DNA of 64,000 nt from NCBI GenBank assembly GCA_027587225.1, contig JAPDDQ010000015.1:82954-146953 (forward strand). The letters run 5' to 3'. Position 1 is the stretch's first letter. The number at the start of each line of letters is the position of its first letter. Under the pieces are notes generated by a model. That model saw only the letters and a program-made list of their open reading frames with translations, was not told the DNA's origin and made no database searches. Shown piece after piece: positions 34,093 to 42,527 of this stretch. Made by a program: the position numbers and the translations under genes. This stretch comes from Solirubrobacter taibaiensis. Lineage in GTDB: Bacteria > Actinomycetota > Thermoleophilia > Solirubrobacterales > Solirubrobacteraceae.

Positions 34093-36414
34093 TTGAGCAG
34101 CGATCACTGGAAACGCCGGACGCGTCAGGTCCGGGTCGCGATCCTCGCCGCGGTCCTCTGGCTCTTGGTGGCCGCAGCCGGGGTCGTCGCGATCTTCGTA
34201 AGCGGCGACACCTTGACGACGGCCCAAGCGGTGTCGGCTTGCGTCGCGATCGCCGGGCTGACGATCACGGTCCTGGCACTGGTCGTGCGAATCGTCCGCA
34301 AGATAGATCCCGAGCGCCTCGCGCGCGAGCTCGACGCCGCCGCGAAGAACCTGGCGACCAACGTCCGGGACCGATGGAGCCAGGAAGCCGCCACTCGCAG
34401 GATCACGAATCCGGCCACGATCCGCGTTTCGTGGGCGGCGACTGCCCTCCCCAGCAACCGCGCCAGGCCCGGTCGCGGCGCCAGGCCGCGTGAGATCCCG
34501 ATGTCGTCGCCGCGCCCCGCCGTCATGAACCGGGGAGTCGTGGAGCAACTCCACGCGCTCTACGTGCACCCGGACGTCGACAAGGTGGTGATCACGGGCA
34601 AAGCCGGTGCGGGAAAGACCGGAGCCCTAATCCAGATCCTGCTTGAGGCGTTGGACTATCGCGAGAACAATCCCGGCGCCAACGGTCGATCGGACGTACC
34701 AGTGCCGGTGTTCCTCACGCTGAGCGACTGGGATCCGACGGAAAAGGGGCTCGTCGAGTGGGCGGACGCGGTGCTGAAGCGAGACTACGGATCAGCCACT
34801 ACGTCGGCCGGGGATTCCATCTACGCGGAGTTGCTCCGCGATCGAGGTCGGATCTCGCTCTTTCTAGACGGCCTCGAGGAGATGCCGCCCGAACTCTGGG
34901 ACAAAGCCGTCGAGCGGATCACGGTCGAAACCAGCCTACGTGTCGTGCTCACCGCCCGGCCAAAGGCGGCCCGCCGCGCCCGGATCGCCTTCGCGGCGCA
35001 GGTGAAGCTCGCGCCGGTCAAGGTTACGGACGCGAGGGACTACTTCCTCACGGCGTGCGACGAGAGGCTGCACCCGCAGCTGTGGAAACTGCTCGCGGAA
35101 CACCTGAACAGCGGCAACCCGGTACCCGCCGAGGTGCTCCAGACGCCGCTGATGCTCTCGCTGGCGCTCAGCACCTACGACCGTGAAGGGCAGGATCCGA
35201 CGGATCTCGCGGACCGGGCCCTCTTCCCGGATCGTAAGACGATGGAGCAGTTCCTGATCGATCAGATCATCCCGGTCGCCTACGGAGTGGAACCCTCTCA
35301 CGGACGGCACGCCATCGACATAGAGACCGCGACGGCATACCTGCGCGAGCTTGCGACTCAGATGGATGACTCGCGCGACCTGAAATGGTGGACCATCCGG
35401 GATGCGCTGGCGTGGTTCCCGCCCGCGGTGATCGGCTTCCTGGGAGCGGCCGTGATCACGATTATCGCGATCGTTCTCGGCGGTGCCGCTGCGGGGCTGG
35501 CCGCAGGAATCCCGCTGATGATGGCGCTTCCGGCCATCGCTGGCTGGACGGCATCGTACGCGACGCGGCTCGAGTTCGATGTCAACGAGCCAGGTCCGCA
35601 GGTCGTGATCTCTCTGGGCACCGGGCTGTTCATCGGCATCTGTTTCGCGGTCGAAAGCCACCTCGAGATGCAGCGGTACTCGCTCGGCGTATTCGCGGCC
35701 ATCGGAGTCACGGTCGGAGTGCTGGCGGGCGCTCTGACGGGACTCTTGGCAGTGCACGGTAATCCGCTGGTCGCACGCTTTCGCAAACCGATCGGGAAGG
35801 ATGTCGTGTTCGCGGTGCCCGGTGGCGCGCTCGCCGGCCTGACCTACGGGATTCTTGAATCGTCGTGGCGCGGAGCGGCGGTGGGCCTGATCGCGATCGC
35901 GGGCTTCATGATGGGCATCGCTTCGGCCCGCCCGGATGAGCATCCCGAACAGGGAGCGACGCCGCTGAGCTCGTTCCGAGCCGATTCACGCGGCGCGGTC
36001 GTGCTCGGGATAACAATCGCTGTCACCCTCGTGACGATGTTCGCGGTCGTGCTCCTCGAGCGCCACTCAGTCCTAGAGACGCTGTTGATCTGCGCGTTTG
36101 CCGCCATCGCGGCGGGTGCGATCGTTGGCCCGGCGGGCTCGCAGGCGTGCGCGTTCACGCTCGTGACCGTTGCCCTCCGCGCCGCCACGCGGCTTCGCGG
36201 ACAACCAGCGAAGCTGCCGTGGTTTCTGCTCTCAGCACGCGGCAGTTCGGCCGATGACGATCCCGAGAAACGCGATCGCTTGGCCGGATTCCTGGAGGAT
36301 GCAAGGAGCCGCCAGATCGTGCGAAGCGCGGGAGCGATCTACCAGTTCCGACACGCACGCCTGCAAGACCGGCTCAGCGGACGCGCCGAGTTGCTCGACG
36401 AGGACGACCTATAG
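34093..36414 (+). CDS. Membrane-spanning NACHT-domain NTPase, putative defence or signalling protein
   Basis: 773 residues from TTG 34093 (AGGAAAG just before it). Two N-terminal membrane helices (about 17-37, 43-67) precede a NACHT module: Walker A VVITGKAGAGKTGA near 166, Walker B RISLFLDGLEEMP near 253 (the LDGLEE form is a NACHT mark), a sensor region VVLTARPK, and TPLMLSLALSTYD. About residues 430-700 hold six to eight further membrane helices. The C-terminus IYQFRHARLQDRLS is the short end motif seen in actinobacterial NACHT proteins. Bacterial NACHT NTPases act as STAND-type switches, some in antiphage defence. There is no separate effector gene, so the membrane part may be the effector. 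Codon use is less GC-rich than its neighbours. Confidence 0.85.
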   Translation: MSSDHWKRRTRQVRVAILAAVLWLLVAAAGVVAIFVSGDTLTTAQAVSACVAIAGLTITVLALVVRIVRKIDPERLARELDAAAKNLATNVRDRWSQEAATRRITNPATIRVSWAATALPSNRARPGRGARPREIPMSSPRPAVMNRGVVEQLHALYVHPDVDKVVITGKAGAGKTGALIQILLEALDYRENNPGANGRSDVPVPVFLTLSDWDPTEKGLVEWADAVLKRDYGSATTSAGDSIYAELLRDRGRISLFLDGLEEMPPELWDKAVERITVETSLRVVLTARPKAARRARIAFAAQVKLAPVKVTDARDYFLTACDERLHPQLWKLLAEHLNSGNPVPAEVLQTPLMLSLALSTYDREGQDPTDLADRALFPDRKTMEQFLIDQIIPVAYGVEPSHGRHAIDIETATAYLRELATQMDDSRDLKWWTIRDALAWFPPAVIGFLGAAVITIIAIVLGGAAAGLAAGIPLMMALPAIAGWTASYATRLEFDVNEPGPQVVISLGTGLFIGICFAVESHLEMQRYSLGVFAAIGVTVGVLAGALTGLLAVHGNPLVARFRKPIGKDVVFAVPGGALAGLTYGILESSWRGAAVGLIAIAGFMMGIASARPDEHPEQGATPLSSFRADSRGAVVLGITIAVTLVTMFAVVLLERHSVLETLLICAFAAIAAGAIVGPAGSQACAFTLVTVALRAATRLRGQPAKLPWFLLSARGSSADDDPEKRDRLAGFLEDARSRQIVRSAGAIYQFRHARLQDRLSGRAELLDEDDL

Positions 36415-36529
36415 GACGCAGCCGCGCTCGACGACAAACCCTCGCCCGGGATGGGCCGGCCACGGCAGAGATCGCCCTAGAGCGGAAAGAAAGACCCACA
36501 TGTGCAGGCCCTGTTGGGGAATCCAAGAA

Positions 36530-36600
36530 AGCCGACACCTGGACTCGAACCGTGGGTCCGCCTTCATTACTAGTCGATTAAGCCACGGACCATGTGCGAG
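36530..36600 (-). other. tRNA-like remnant, candidate attachment site
   Basis: The plus strand reads CACCTGGACTCGAACCGTGG (from about 36536), which on the minus strand gives GGTTCGAGTCC, the T-arm consensus of tRNA genes. The stems do not close properly: only about three of five T-stem pairs form, and no good D-arm or seven-base acceptor stem is found. It is therefore not a working tRNA. Integrases often leave such 3' tRNA pieces at island ends. Confidence 0.35.
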
Positions 36601-36929
36601 GCCGTCGGCGGGTCTCAGCGACGAATTGAGCGTCGAAGGTGCTCCTCCCGAGATAGGTCCGAGAAGGCGCCATTGGCGGAACTTTGGCCATCCCGGACGG
36701 CTGACAATGGGATCTGCCGGCACTCGAGCCGGCCATCCGGTGATTCCGACAAGATGCTCGCGAACACTTCGCCGACCGCGCTGATCGACTTCGACCATGG
36801 CTCTGGCAGGTGCTCGGCCGTGAGGCTCGTTCGGACGAGGTACCGAGGCGACGCACACCCCCCGGCCGCCGTCCCAGGAGCGTTAGGGCCGCGAGAGCGT
36901 AGTCCCGCGATCCCGTCCTGTGCCTGGCC

Positions 36930-37200
36930 CTACGCGGTGAGGCCGCTGAGCTGCAGGGCGATCGGGTTCTGTCGACCGGCGAGCGCAGCGAGTAGTGCGC
37001 GCGCCGATCGCCCCGGTTCGTCTGGGCGTCGCAGGATGTCGCGGTCTCGGGCTCGCAGTTTGACCAGCAACTCGGCCATCGCATCATCAAGGTCATCGTT
37101 GGCACGGACGTGTGTTCCTCACGGTCAGCGAGCCACACGAGAACGTCGTCGACGACGGGGGCGGCGACGGGTTCACCGACGAAGCGAACGACGGGCAACG
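36930..37200 (-). pseudogene. Frameshifted remnant of a small gene
   Basis: On the minus strand, one frame from about 37200 reads LPVVRFVGEPVAAPVVDDVL and then VWLADREEH; from about 37115 the protein-like reading continues in another frame as HVRANDDLDDAMAELLVKL, RARDRDILRRPDEPGRSARA and LLAALAGRQNPIALQLSGLTA, ending at a stop at 36930. Neither frame alone is open with good composition over the whole stretch. A single-base shift near 37110-37120 would join them. The family is not recognised. Confidence 0.35.
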
Positions 37201-37793
37201 CGAAGCATGGACCGCGCAGTCGCGGCTCAACCCATGCCTTCCAGGTGGGCAGCCCTGAGATCCTCGAGTTGGTCATCAGCGACCGGTGCGGCACCGTAGC
37301 GAGCAGGAGGCGGCTTCGGGCTAACGAGTCGCACTGCTCCATTCGCGTGAAGGTACGAGCGTCAGAAAGGTCCGGCGACGGTTCCATGACCGTCCGGCGC
37401 GCTCCTGTATCGCGTTCGCGCGGCCAGGTTGGGTCTATGCCACCCGGGGCCGCGCCTGAGAGCGCCGAAGGACCAGAGATGTCAGGGAAGCCCGTCCGAG
37501 GGCCAGATTCCGGAGGGGCGCCTCGGCGGTCAAGCGGGAGGGCTGACTTGATCTCTGGGAAGCCAAGGAGACGAAAGGACACGGCAAGCCGACCGTGCTC
37601 CCTCACAACCAGCCTCAAAGAGAGGGCGCCGCGCTGGCCAGCCCAGCTTCCTAGGCGGCACGCGGCGGTACCTCCCGGCGCACTTAAGAGCCCCGCCGCG
37701 AACACAAAGCGAGATGCGAGTTCGAGGGCGAGCGCTGGGAGGTGCCGACGCGGGCCGACTCCCAACGCCGAGCCTTAGAGAAGCGGTGCGGCG

Positions 37794-38309
37794 CTAACCG
37801 AGCGCCCGGTACTTGAGCCGCTTGGACTGGTACTCCCGCGCCGCGGTCTCCACCCAGCGCTGGGACTCGCCGGCGATCTCCTTCTTCACGCGCGCGGGAA
37901 CGCCCGCGGCCAGCACGCCCGGTGGGATCTCGACGCCCTCGCCGACCACCGCGCCCGCCGCCACGAGCGAGCCGGAGCCGACTCGGGCCCGCTGCAGGAC
38001 GATCGCACCCATCCCGATCAGCGTGCCGTCGTCGATCTCACACCCTTCGAGCATCGCCATGTGGCCGATCGTGACGTTCTGGCCGACCACGGTCGGGAGG
38101 TCGACGGCGCAGTGGATGACGCAGTTGTCCTGGACGTTGGAGCCCTCGCCGATGACGATCGCGCTGTTGTCGCCGCGCAGGACGGCGCCGAACCAGATCG
38201 AGGCGCCGGCGGCCACGGTCACGTCGCCGATCAGCACGGCGGTCGGCGCCACGTAGGCGTCCTCCGCGATCTGCGGCGTCTTGCCGTCTAGCTCGATGAT
38301 CGTCGCCAT
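37794..38309 (-). CDS. Gamma-carbonic anhydrase family protein (left-handed beta-helix)
   Basis: 171 residues from ATG 38309. Hexapeptide repeats run over most of the length (VAPTAVLIGDVTVAAGASIWFGAVLRGD). The metal-type His residues are in NCVIHCAVDLPTVVGQNVTIGHMAMLEG (three His). The family includes Cam/CamH enzymes and PaaY; PaaY members are thioesterases of the phenylacetate pathway. It overlaps the enoyl-CoA hydratase gene upstream by 22 bases, so a CoA-linked role is worth considering. The 5' extension of this frame is the hydratase gene read out of frame. Confidence 0.9.
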   Translation of the reverse strand: MATIIELDGKTPQIAEDAYVAPTAVLIGDVTVAAGASIWFGAVLRGDNSAIVIGEGSNVQDNCVIHCAVDLPTVVGQNVTIGHMAMLEGCEIDDGTLIGMGAIVLQRARVGSGSLVAAGAVVGEGVEIPPGVLAAGVPARVKKEIAGESQRWVETAAREYQSKRLKYRALG

Positions 38310-39037
38310 ACCGCCTCCTTGTGCTCGGGCGTGCCGATGAGTGCGCTCTGCGCGAGCCCTTCGGCGACCATCCCGCTCTCCAGGTCCACGTTCGCCGCCA
38401 GCCACAACAGCCGCTTCGCCGCCGCGTAGGCCTGCGGGGAGCGCTCCAGCATGAGGGCTACCCGCTCGCGGGCGGCGGCCACGACGTCGTCGGCCAGCGC
38501 CGTGACCATCCCGTGCGCGAGCGCCGCCTCGGCGCTCACCTCCTCGCCGCCGAGGATCACGTCTCTCGCGCGCGCGAGGCCGATCAGCTTCACGAGCCGC
38601 GTCACGCCGCCGTGGGAGGGGATGATCCCGAGCCGGCCCTCGCGGTAGATGAAGCGCGCGCCCGGCGCCATCAGCCGCACGTCGCACACGAGCGCGAGCT
38701 GCGTGCCCGCTCCGGTCGCGACGCCGTTGATCGCGGCCACGGTGGGCTTCTCCAGCCGTTCGACAGCGCTGATCAGCTGCGTGAGCTTGTGCGACTCGTG
38801 GCGGAAGTCGCGCGGGTCCCAGTCGCGCTCGAACCGCGAGAGGTCGCCGCCGGCGCTGAAGGCCGTGCCCTCGCCGCTGAGGATCACGGCGCGCACGGCG
38901 GCATCCACCGCCGCCCGTTCGAACGCGGCGCGGAGCGCTTCGGTCATCGCGTCGTCGATGGCGTTGCGCTGGTCGGGCCGGTTGAGCGCGATCAGCAGCA
39001 CGCCGTCGTCGCCGAGCGTCTGGGTCACAAGGTCCAC
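38288..39037 (-). CDS. Enoyl-CoA hydratase/isomerase (PaaG-like possible)
   Basis: 249 residues. Crotonase-fold marks are ALNRPDQRNAIDDAM, the oxyanion-hole motif AFSAGGDLSRFERD, VAAINGVATGAGTQLALVCDVRL and LGIIPSHGGVTRL. One acidic residue of the usual catalytic pair is replaced by Ser/His in IIPSHGG, so it may be an isomerase rather than a hydratase. It starts nine bases from the divergent diiron gene. Co-occurrence with a PaaY-like protein and nearby hotdog protein hints at an aryl- or acyl-CoA pathway. Confidence 0.9.
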   Translation of the reverse strand: MDLVTQTLGDDGVLLIALNRPDQRNAIDDAMTEALRAAFERAAVDAAVRAVILSGEGTAFSAGGDLSRFERDWDPRDFRHESHKLTQLISAVERLEKPTVAAINGVATGAGTQLALVCDVRLMAPGARFIYREGRLGIIPSHGGVTRLVKLIGLARARDVILGGEEVSAEAALAHGMVTALADDVVAAARERVALMLERSPQAYAAAKRLLWLAANVDLESGMVAEGLAQSALIGTPEHKEAVWRRSSS

Positions 39038-39063
39038 AGGGCCCGATGGTACGGTCAGATGCC

Positions 39064-39729
39064 GTGAAGATCGTGGGACACCAGCATTTCCTGCGCCTCG
39101 CGGACCGCATCCAGTGGGACGACGAGGCCATCGACCTCACCGTCGACGCCGCCAACTGGCCCACCGTCGCCGACGCGCGGATCAAGGAACTGGTCTCGGG
39201 CTTCATCGTGGGCGAAGCGGGTGTGGCCGAGCATCTGCACGCCTTCTTCGACGGCGACGCCGCCGCGACGTTCGAAGCCCAGCGCGTCGACGAGGAGCGC
39301 CACGCGCGGTTCTTCGCCCGCTATGCACAGGCCGTCGGGCTCGACGACCCGCGCGCGCACGTGTCCGCCGAGTTCGTCGACATCTTCGAGCGCCGGCTCC
39401 CCGAGGCGGCCGCCGAGGCCGGGGTGGAGGCGGTCGGGCTCTACCACATGGTCCTGGAAGGCGTGGTCTTCACCGCCGGCCAGTACGCGCTGCTGGAGAT
39501 CCTCGACAAGGACGAGTTGCCGGGACTGTACGAGGGGATGGAGCTCGTGCTGCGCGACGAGAAGTGGCACATCGGGTTCGGCACGCGCTGCCTCAACGAC
39601 GCGCAGCTTTCCGAGGCTCAGATCGACGCCATCCTCGACGAGGGCGAGCGCGCCGCGGCGCTGTGGGCGCCCGAGCAGGCCGAGCGCGTCCTGCGCACGC
39701 TGCGCCGGCGGATGGCGGCCGTCCGTTGA
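39064..39729 (+). CDS. Diiron ferritin-like protein of the ribonucleotide reductase R2 type
   Basis: About 221 residues from GTG 39064; ATG 39046 is the alternative. The helical bundle carries a complete diiron ligand pattern: a Glu in SGFIVGEAGVAEHLHAFF, ExxH in RVDEERHARFFARY, a Glu in YHMVLEGVVFTAGQY and ExxH in LRDEKWHIGFG. It lacks the C-terminal tail and tyrosyl-radical features needed for a class I R2, so it is more like an R2-like oxidase. It overlaps the hydrolase gene by four bases (TTGA at 39726-39729). Confidence 0.8.
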   Translation: MKIVGHQHFLRLADRIQWDDEAIDLTVDAANWPTVADARIKELVSGFIVGEAGVAEHLHAFFDGDAAATFEAQRVDEERHARFFARYAQAVGLDDPRAHVSAEFVDIFERRLPEAAAEAGVEAVGLYHMVLEGVVFTAGQYALLEILDKDELPGLYEGMELVLRDEKWHIGFGTRCLNDAQLSEAQIDAILDEGERAAALWAPEQAERVLRTLRRRMAAVR

Positions 39730-40415
39730 AGCTGGAGACGAAGGACCTGCCCGGCGATGAACCGACGATCGTCTTCCTGCACGAGGGGCTCGGATCGGTC
39801 GAGTTGTGGCGGGACTTCCCGGACCGGGTCTACGCCGCGACCGGCCGGCGGGTGTTCCTCTACTCCCGGGCGGGCCATGGCTGGTCCGACGTGCCTGAAG
39901 CCGACCGCACGCCGCGCTTCATGCACGAGGAGGCGCTCGACGTCCTCCCGCAGCTGTTGCGAGAACACGCGATCGAGCGCCCGGTCCTGATCGGCCACAG
40001 CGACGGCGCATCGATCGCCCTGATCCACGCGTCCGAGCACCCCGTCGCGAAGCTCGTCCTGCTCGCCCCGCACGTCTTCGTCGAGGACATCTCGGTCGCC
40101 GCCATCACCGAGGCACGCGACGCGTTCCCGGCGTTGCGCGATCGCATGGCCCGCTACCACCGAGATGCGGAGCGCACGTTCCGGCTGTGGAACGACATCT
40201 GGCTCGCGCCCGAATTCCGCGATTGGAACATCGAGGACGTGCTGCCGCGCGTGACGGCGCCGACGCTCGTCATCCAGGGCGCGCATGACCAGTACGGGAC
40301 GCTGGCACAGGTCGACGCCGTCGACCCGCAGCGGCGTGTCGTGCTCGATTGCCGCCACGCACCGCACCTCGAAGCGCCGGAGGAGACCTTGCAAGCGACC
40401 GTGGCGTTCCTGTGA
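39726..40415 (+). CDS. Alpha/beta hydrolase
   Basis: 229 residues from TTG 39726. Oxyanion motif FLHEGLGSVELWRDFP, nucleophile elbow LIGHSDGASIALIHA (Ser about 88), acidic residue in IQGAHDQYG (about 183) and catalytic His in RHAPHLEAPEE (about 207). Such proteins hydrolyse esters, thioesters or C-C bonds. Coupling to the diiron protein and to a hotdog protein suggests they act on one pathway intermediate. The TTG start is supported by the overlap with the gene before it. Confidence 0.88.
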   Translation: MKLETKDLPGDEPTIVFLHEGLGSVELWRDFPDRVYAATGRRVFLYSRAGHGWSDVPEADRTPRFMHEEALDVLPQLLREHAIERPVLIGHSDGASIALIHASEHPVAKLVLLAPHVFVEDISVAAITEARDAFPALRDRMARYHRDAERTFRLWNDIWLAPEFRDWNIEDVLPRVTAPTLVIQGAHDQYGTLAQVDAVDPQRRVVLDCRHAPHLEAPEETLQATVAFL

Positions 40416-40813
40416 GCGGCCTCGAGCACCACTTCGTCGTCCCGTTCGAGCGCAGCTTCGACGCGCACTACGGCTTGGAATACCTTGAGCCGGCGCGCGG
40501 GCGGATCACCGTCACGCCCAAGCTGCTCGGCGCCGACGGGACGGTTTCCAGTGGCGTGTACGCCGCGATCGCCGAGTCGCTGGCCTCGACCGGCACCGCC
40601 GTGGAGGTCGTGCCGAAGGGGCTCGTCCCGTTCGGGCTCAACAACTCGACGCAGGTCGTCGGGGAGGTCTCGGGCGGCATTCTGGAAGGTCTCGCGCGCT
40701 GCCGCGCGCAGGGTCCGAGCGAGTGGTTGTGGGACGTCGAGATCGGCCCGCCGGGTGGTCCACCGAGCGCGATTTGCACGGTCTCTATCGCGGTTCGAGA
40801 AAAACGCGTTTAG
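40412..40813 (+). CDS. Hotdog-fold thioesterase-like protein
   Basis: 133 residues from GTG 40412, overlapping the hydrolase stop. The hotdog pattern of PaaI-type thioesterases is visible: LEYLEPARGRITVTPKLLGADGTVSSGVYAAIAESLAS, with the Asp/Asn-type catalytic region replaced by SSGVYAAIAE, NNSTQVVGEVSGGI and a last strand CTVSIAVREK. It probably cleaves an acyl-CoA. It ends the three-gene diiron/hydrolase/hotdog set. Confidence 0.75.
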   Translation: MSGLEHHFVVPFERSFDAHYGLEYLEPARGRITVTPKLLGADGTVSSGVYAAIAESLASTGTAVEVVPKGLVPFGLNNSTQVVGEVSGGILEGLARCRAQGPSEWLWDVEIGPPGGPPSAICTVSIAVREKRV

Positions 40814-40843
40814 TCCCAGCGTCATCGGGTAGCGGATCGTCTC

Positions 40844-41239
40844 GTGCCCCATGCCGCGTGGTCCTTCGCTGCCGCGCGCGAAACCCCTATGCAGGCCCGC
40901 CGTGCAGTCACCGACTGGGCGCGGTCCTACGTGGAGGATCGCGCGGTTCTCAGCGATATTGCGTTGGCGATCACGGAGGCGGCGACCAACGTGGTCCTGC
41001 ACGCCTATCGGGACCACGCGGAGCCCGGCAAGGTCACGATCGAGGCCGAGTACCTCAAAGATCATGTGTGCTTCTACGTTCGCGACGAGGGCAGCGGACT
41101 CGCGCCGCGGGTGGACTCGCCCGGCCTCGGCCTCGGGCTCGGGCTGATCGCCCAGGTCGCCGACTCCGCCGACGTCCGCGCGCCCGAGGACGGCGGCACC
41201 GAGGTGGTCATGCGCTTCAACCTCTCGCGCGCCGCCTAA
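40844..41239 (+). CDS. RsbW-like anti-sigma factor serine kinase
   Basis: 131 residues from GTG 40844. A single HATPase_c domain of the anti-sigma type: N box DIALAITEAATNVVLHAY, G1 box FYVRDEGSGLAPR and G2 region GLGLGLGLIAQVADS. No His phosphoacceptor domain is attached. Family members phosphorylate an anti-anti-sigma protein or hold a stress sigma factor. The partner genes are not adjacent. Confidence 0.88.
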   Translation: MPHAAWSFAAARETPMQARRAVTDWARSYVEDRAVLSDIALAITEAATNVVLHAYRDHAEPGKVTIEAEYLKDHVCFYVRDEGSGLAPRVDSPGLGLGLGLIAQVADSADVRAPEDGGTEVVMRFNLSRAA

Positions 41240-41250
41240 TGTAGTTGCGC

Positions 41251-41979
41251 ATGAGATTGCTGCGCACCGGGGAGGCCGGCTCGGCCGCCCTCGAGTTGGC
41301 GATCTCGCACGCCCTGCTCACCCGCGTGTCCAAGGGCGAGTTGCCGTCGACGCTGCGGGTGTACCGCCCACGAGCGACGGTTGCCTTCGGCAAGCTCGAC
41401 CGGCTCAGCCCCGGCTACGAGGCCGCGGTCGCCGCAGCGCGCGAGCACGGCTACGAGCCCGTCCTGCGGCTCCCCGGCGGCCACGCCGCGGCTTACAACG
41501 CGGACTCGATCGGAATCGACGTCGTGTGGGCGCTCGACGATCCCGCCACCGGCACCCACGACCGCTTTGCCACCGAGGGGGACAGGCTCGCGGGCGCCCT
41601 GCGGGATCTCGGCGTCGACGCGCGCGTCGGCGAGGTGCCGGGTGAATACTGCCCGGGCGCCTACAGCGTCAACGCCCGCGGGCGCGTGAAGCTCATCGGC
41701 ACCGCCCAGCGGCTCGTGCGCGGTGCCGCGCTGCTCGGCGCGTCGGTGGTCGTCGGCGGCGGCGCGAGCATCCGGGCCGTCCTGCGCGACGTCTACGCCG
41801 CCCTCGAGTTCGAGTGGGACGAGTCCACCGCGGGCGCGCTCGACGAAGAGGTCCCAGGCCTCACCCTCGAAGCCGTCGAGGCGTCGATCATCGCGGCCTA
41901 CGGCGACCTCGAGCCGGCGGACCTCGGCGAAGACACACTCGCCCTGGCCCACCAGCTCAAATCACAGCGCGAGCCTTAG
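41251..41979 (+). CDS. Lipoate-protein ligase A-like acyltransferase
   Basis: 242 residues from ATG 41251. The BPL/LplA fold is shown by LRVYRPRATVAFGKLDRLSPGY, VLRLPGGHAAAYNADSIGIDVVW (the R-x-x-GG-x-x-x-x-x motif) and the reaction Lys in GRVKLIGTAQRLVRGAALL. Proteins of this type transfer lipoyl, octanoyl or biotinyl groups to carrier domains. Without the extra C-terminal LplA domain it could be an octanoyltransferase of the LipM type. No lipoyl-domain protein is encoded nearby. Confidence 0.85.
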   Translation: MRLLRTGEAGSAALELAISHALLTRVSKGELPSTLRVYRPRATVAFGKLDRLSPGYEAAVAAAREHGYEPVLRLPGGHAAAYNADSIGIDVVWALDDPATGTHDRFATEGDRLAGALRDLGVDARVGEVPGEYCPGAYSVNARGRVKLIGTAQRLVRGAALLGASVVVGGGASIRAVLRDVYAALEFEWDESTAGALDEEVPGLTLEAVEASIIAAYGDLEPADLGEDTLALAHQLKSQREP

Positions 41980-42527
41980 GAGCGGGCGCTCGACGCGGCT
42001 TCCTGCGCGTGGTCCTGCGCGGTGCCCTTGAGCTCTTCCGCGTGCTGCTGACCGCTGTCCTTCACGGTCTCCTGCGCGCTCTGGGCGGCCTCCTGCGCGA
42101 CCTGCTTGCCGCGCTCGAGGGCCTCTTGGCCGGTCTCCTTGGCGCGGTCGATCACGTCGTCGGAGATCTCGCCCAACTTCTCGTCCTCGACGCGGGTCGA
42201 CGGGATGAGCATGCCGGCGAGGAAGCCGACCGCGATCGCGCCGACGGCGAGCCCGAGCGGGTTCTCCTGCGCGACGCTCTTCGCACGCTTGGCCTGGCCC
42301 TTGACCTGGTCGGAGTCCGGCGTCTTGTCGCCGACGGTCTGGCCTGCGCCGACGAGGCGCTCCTTGGCCGATGAGGCGACGCCCATGACGCTCTCCTTCT
42401 TGTCTTGGATGGAGTCCTTGGCGCGAGCCTTGACGTCCGTCTTGTAACCGAGTGCGTCGACGGTGTCGCCCATCTCAGCGCGCGTCTGTTCGATGTCTCG
42501 GCGGATCAGGTCAGGGTCTTCGCCCAT
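41976..42527 (-). CDS. DUF3618 membrane protein
   Basis: 183 residues. The N-terminal motif DPDLIRRDIEQTRAEMGDTVDALG is the DUF3618 mark, followed by one membrane helix (GLAVGAIAVGFLAGMLIPS, about 91-110) and a long Gln/Ala/Glu-rich helix. It forms a set with the two genes upstream on the same strand, overlapping the holin-like gene by 22 bases. Such trios are common in actinobacteria and are linked with envelope or stress functions; the actual role is unknown. Confidence 0.9.
   Translation of the reverse strand: MGEDPDLIRRDIEQTRAEMGDTVDALGYKTDVKARAKDSIQDKKESVMGVASSAKERLVGAGQTVGDKTPDSDQVKGQAKRAKSVAQENPLGLAVGAIAVGFLAGMLIPSTRVEDEKLGEISDDVIDRAKETGQEALERGKQVAQEAAQSAQETVKDSGQQHAEELKGTAQDHAQEAASSARS

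Larger units (their letters stand above)
36415..37793. other. Gene-poor, degenerate 1.4-kb stretch
   Basis: Between the NACHT gene and the carbonic anhydrase gene no open frame has protein-like composition. The 395-codon minus-strand frame (36578-37765) is rich in Arg/Ser/Pro and probably chance. Two remnants can be seen: a tRNA-like T-arm (about 36530-36600) and a frameshifted minus-strand gene (about 36930-37200). Such a gap is unusual in this densely coded window and looks like the decaying end of an integrated element. Confidence 0.6.

Noticed and set aside
33996..34493. C-terminal 166 codons of the RTX-like frame
   Set aside because: Mostly Arg/Gly/Pro/Asp and overlapping the NACHT gene in another frame; the NACHT reading has clear membrane and NTPase motifs.
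36560..36580. Three stop codons in a row (TAG TAA TGA) on the minus strand in the tRNA-like remnant
   Set aside because: It looks striking but lies in non-coding decayed DNA and no frame ends there; probably chance.
36530..36600. A functional tRNA gene
   Set aside because: The T-arm consensus is present but stems do not pair well and no D-arm or acceptor stem can be drawn, so it is listed only as a remnant.
36578..37765. 395-codon minus-strand open frame in the gene-poor region
   Set aside because: Rich in Arg, Ser and Pro with no fold-like pattern; better protein-like sequence appears only locally and in two frames, so I report a frameshifted remnant instead.
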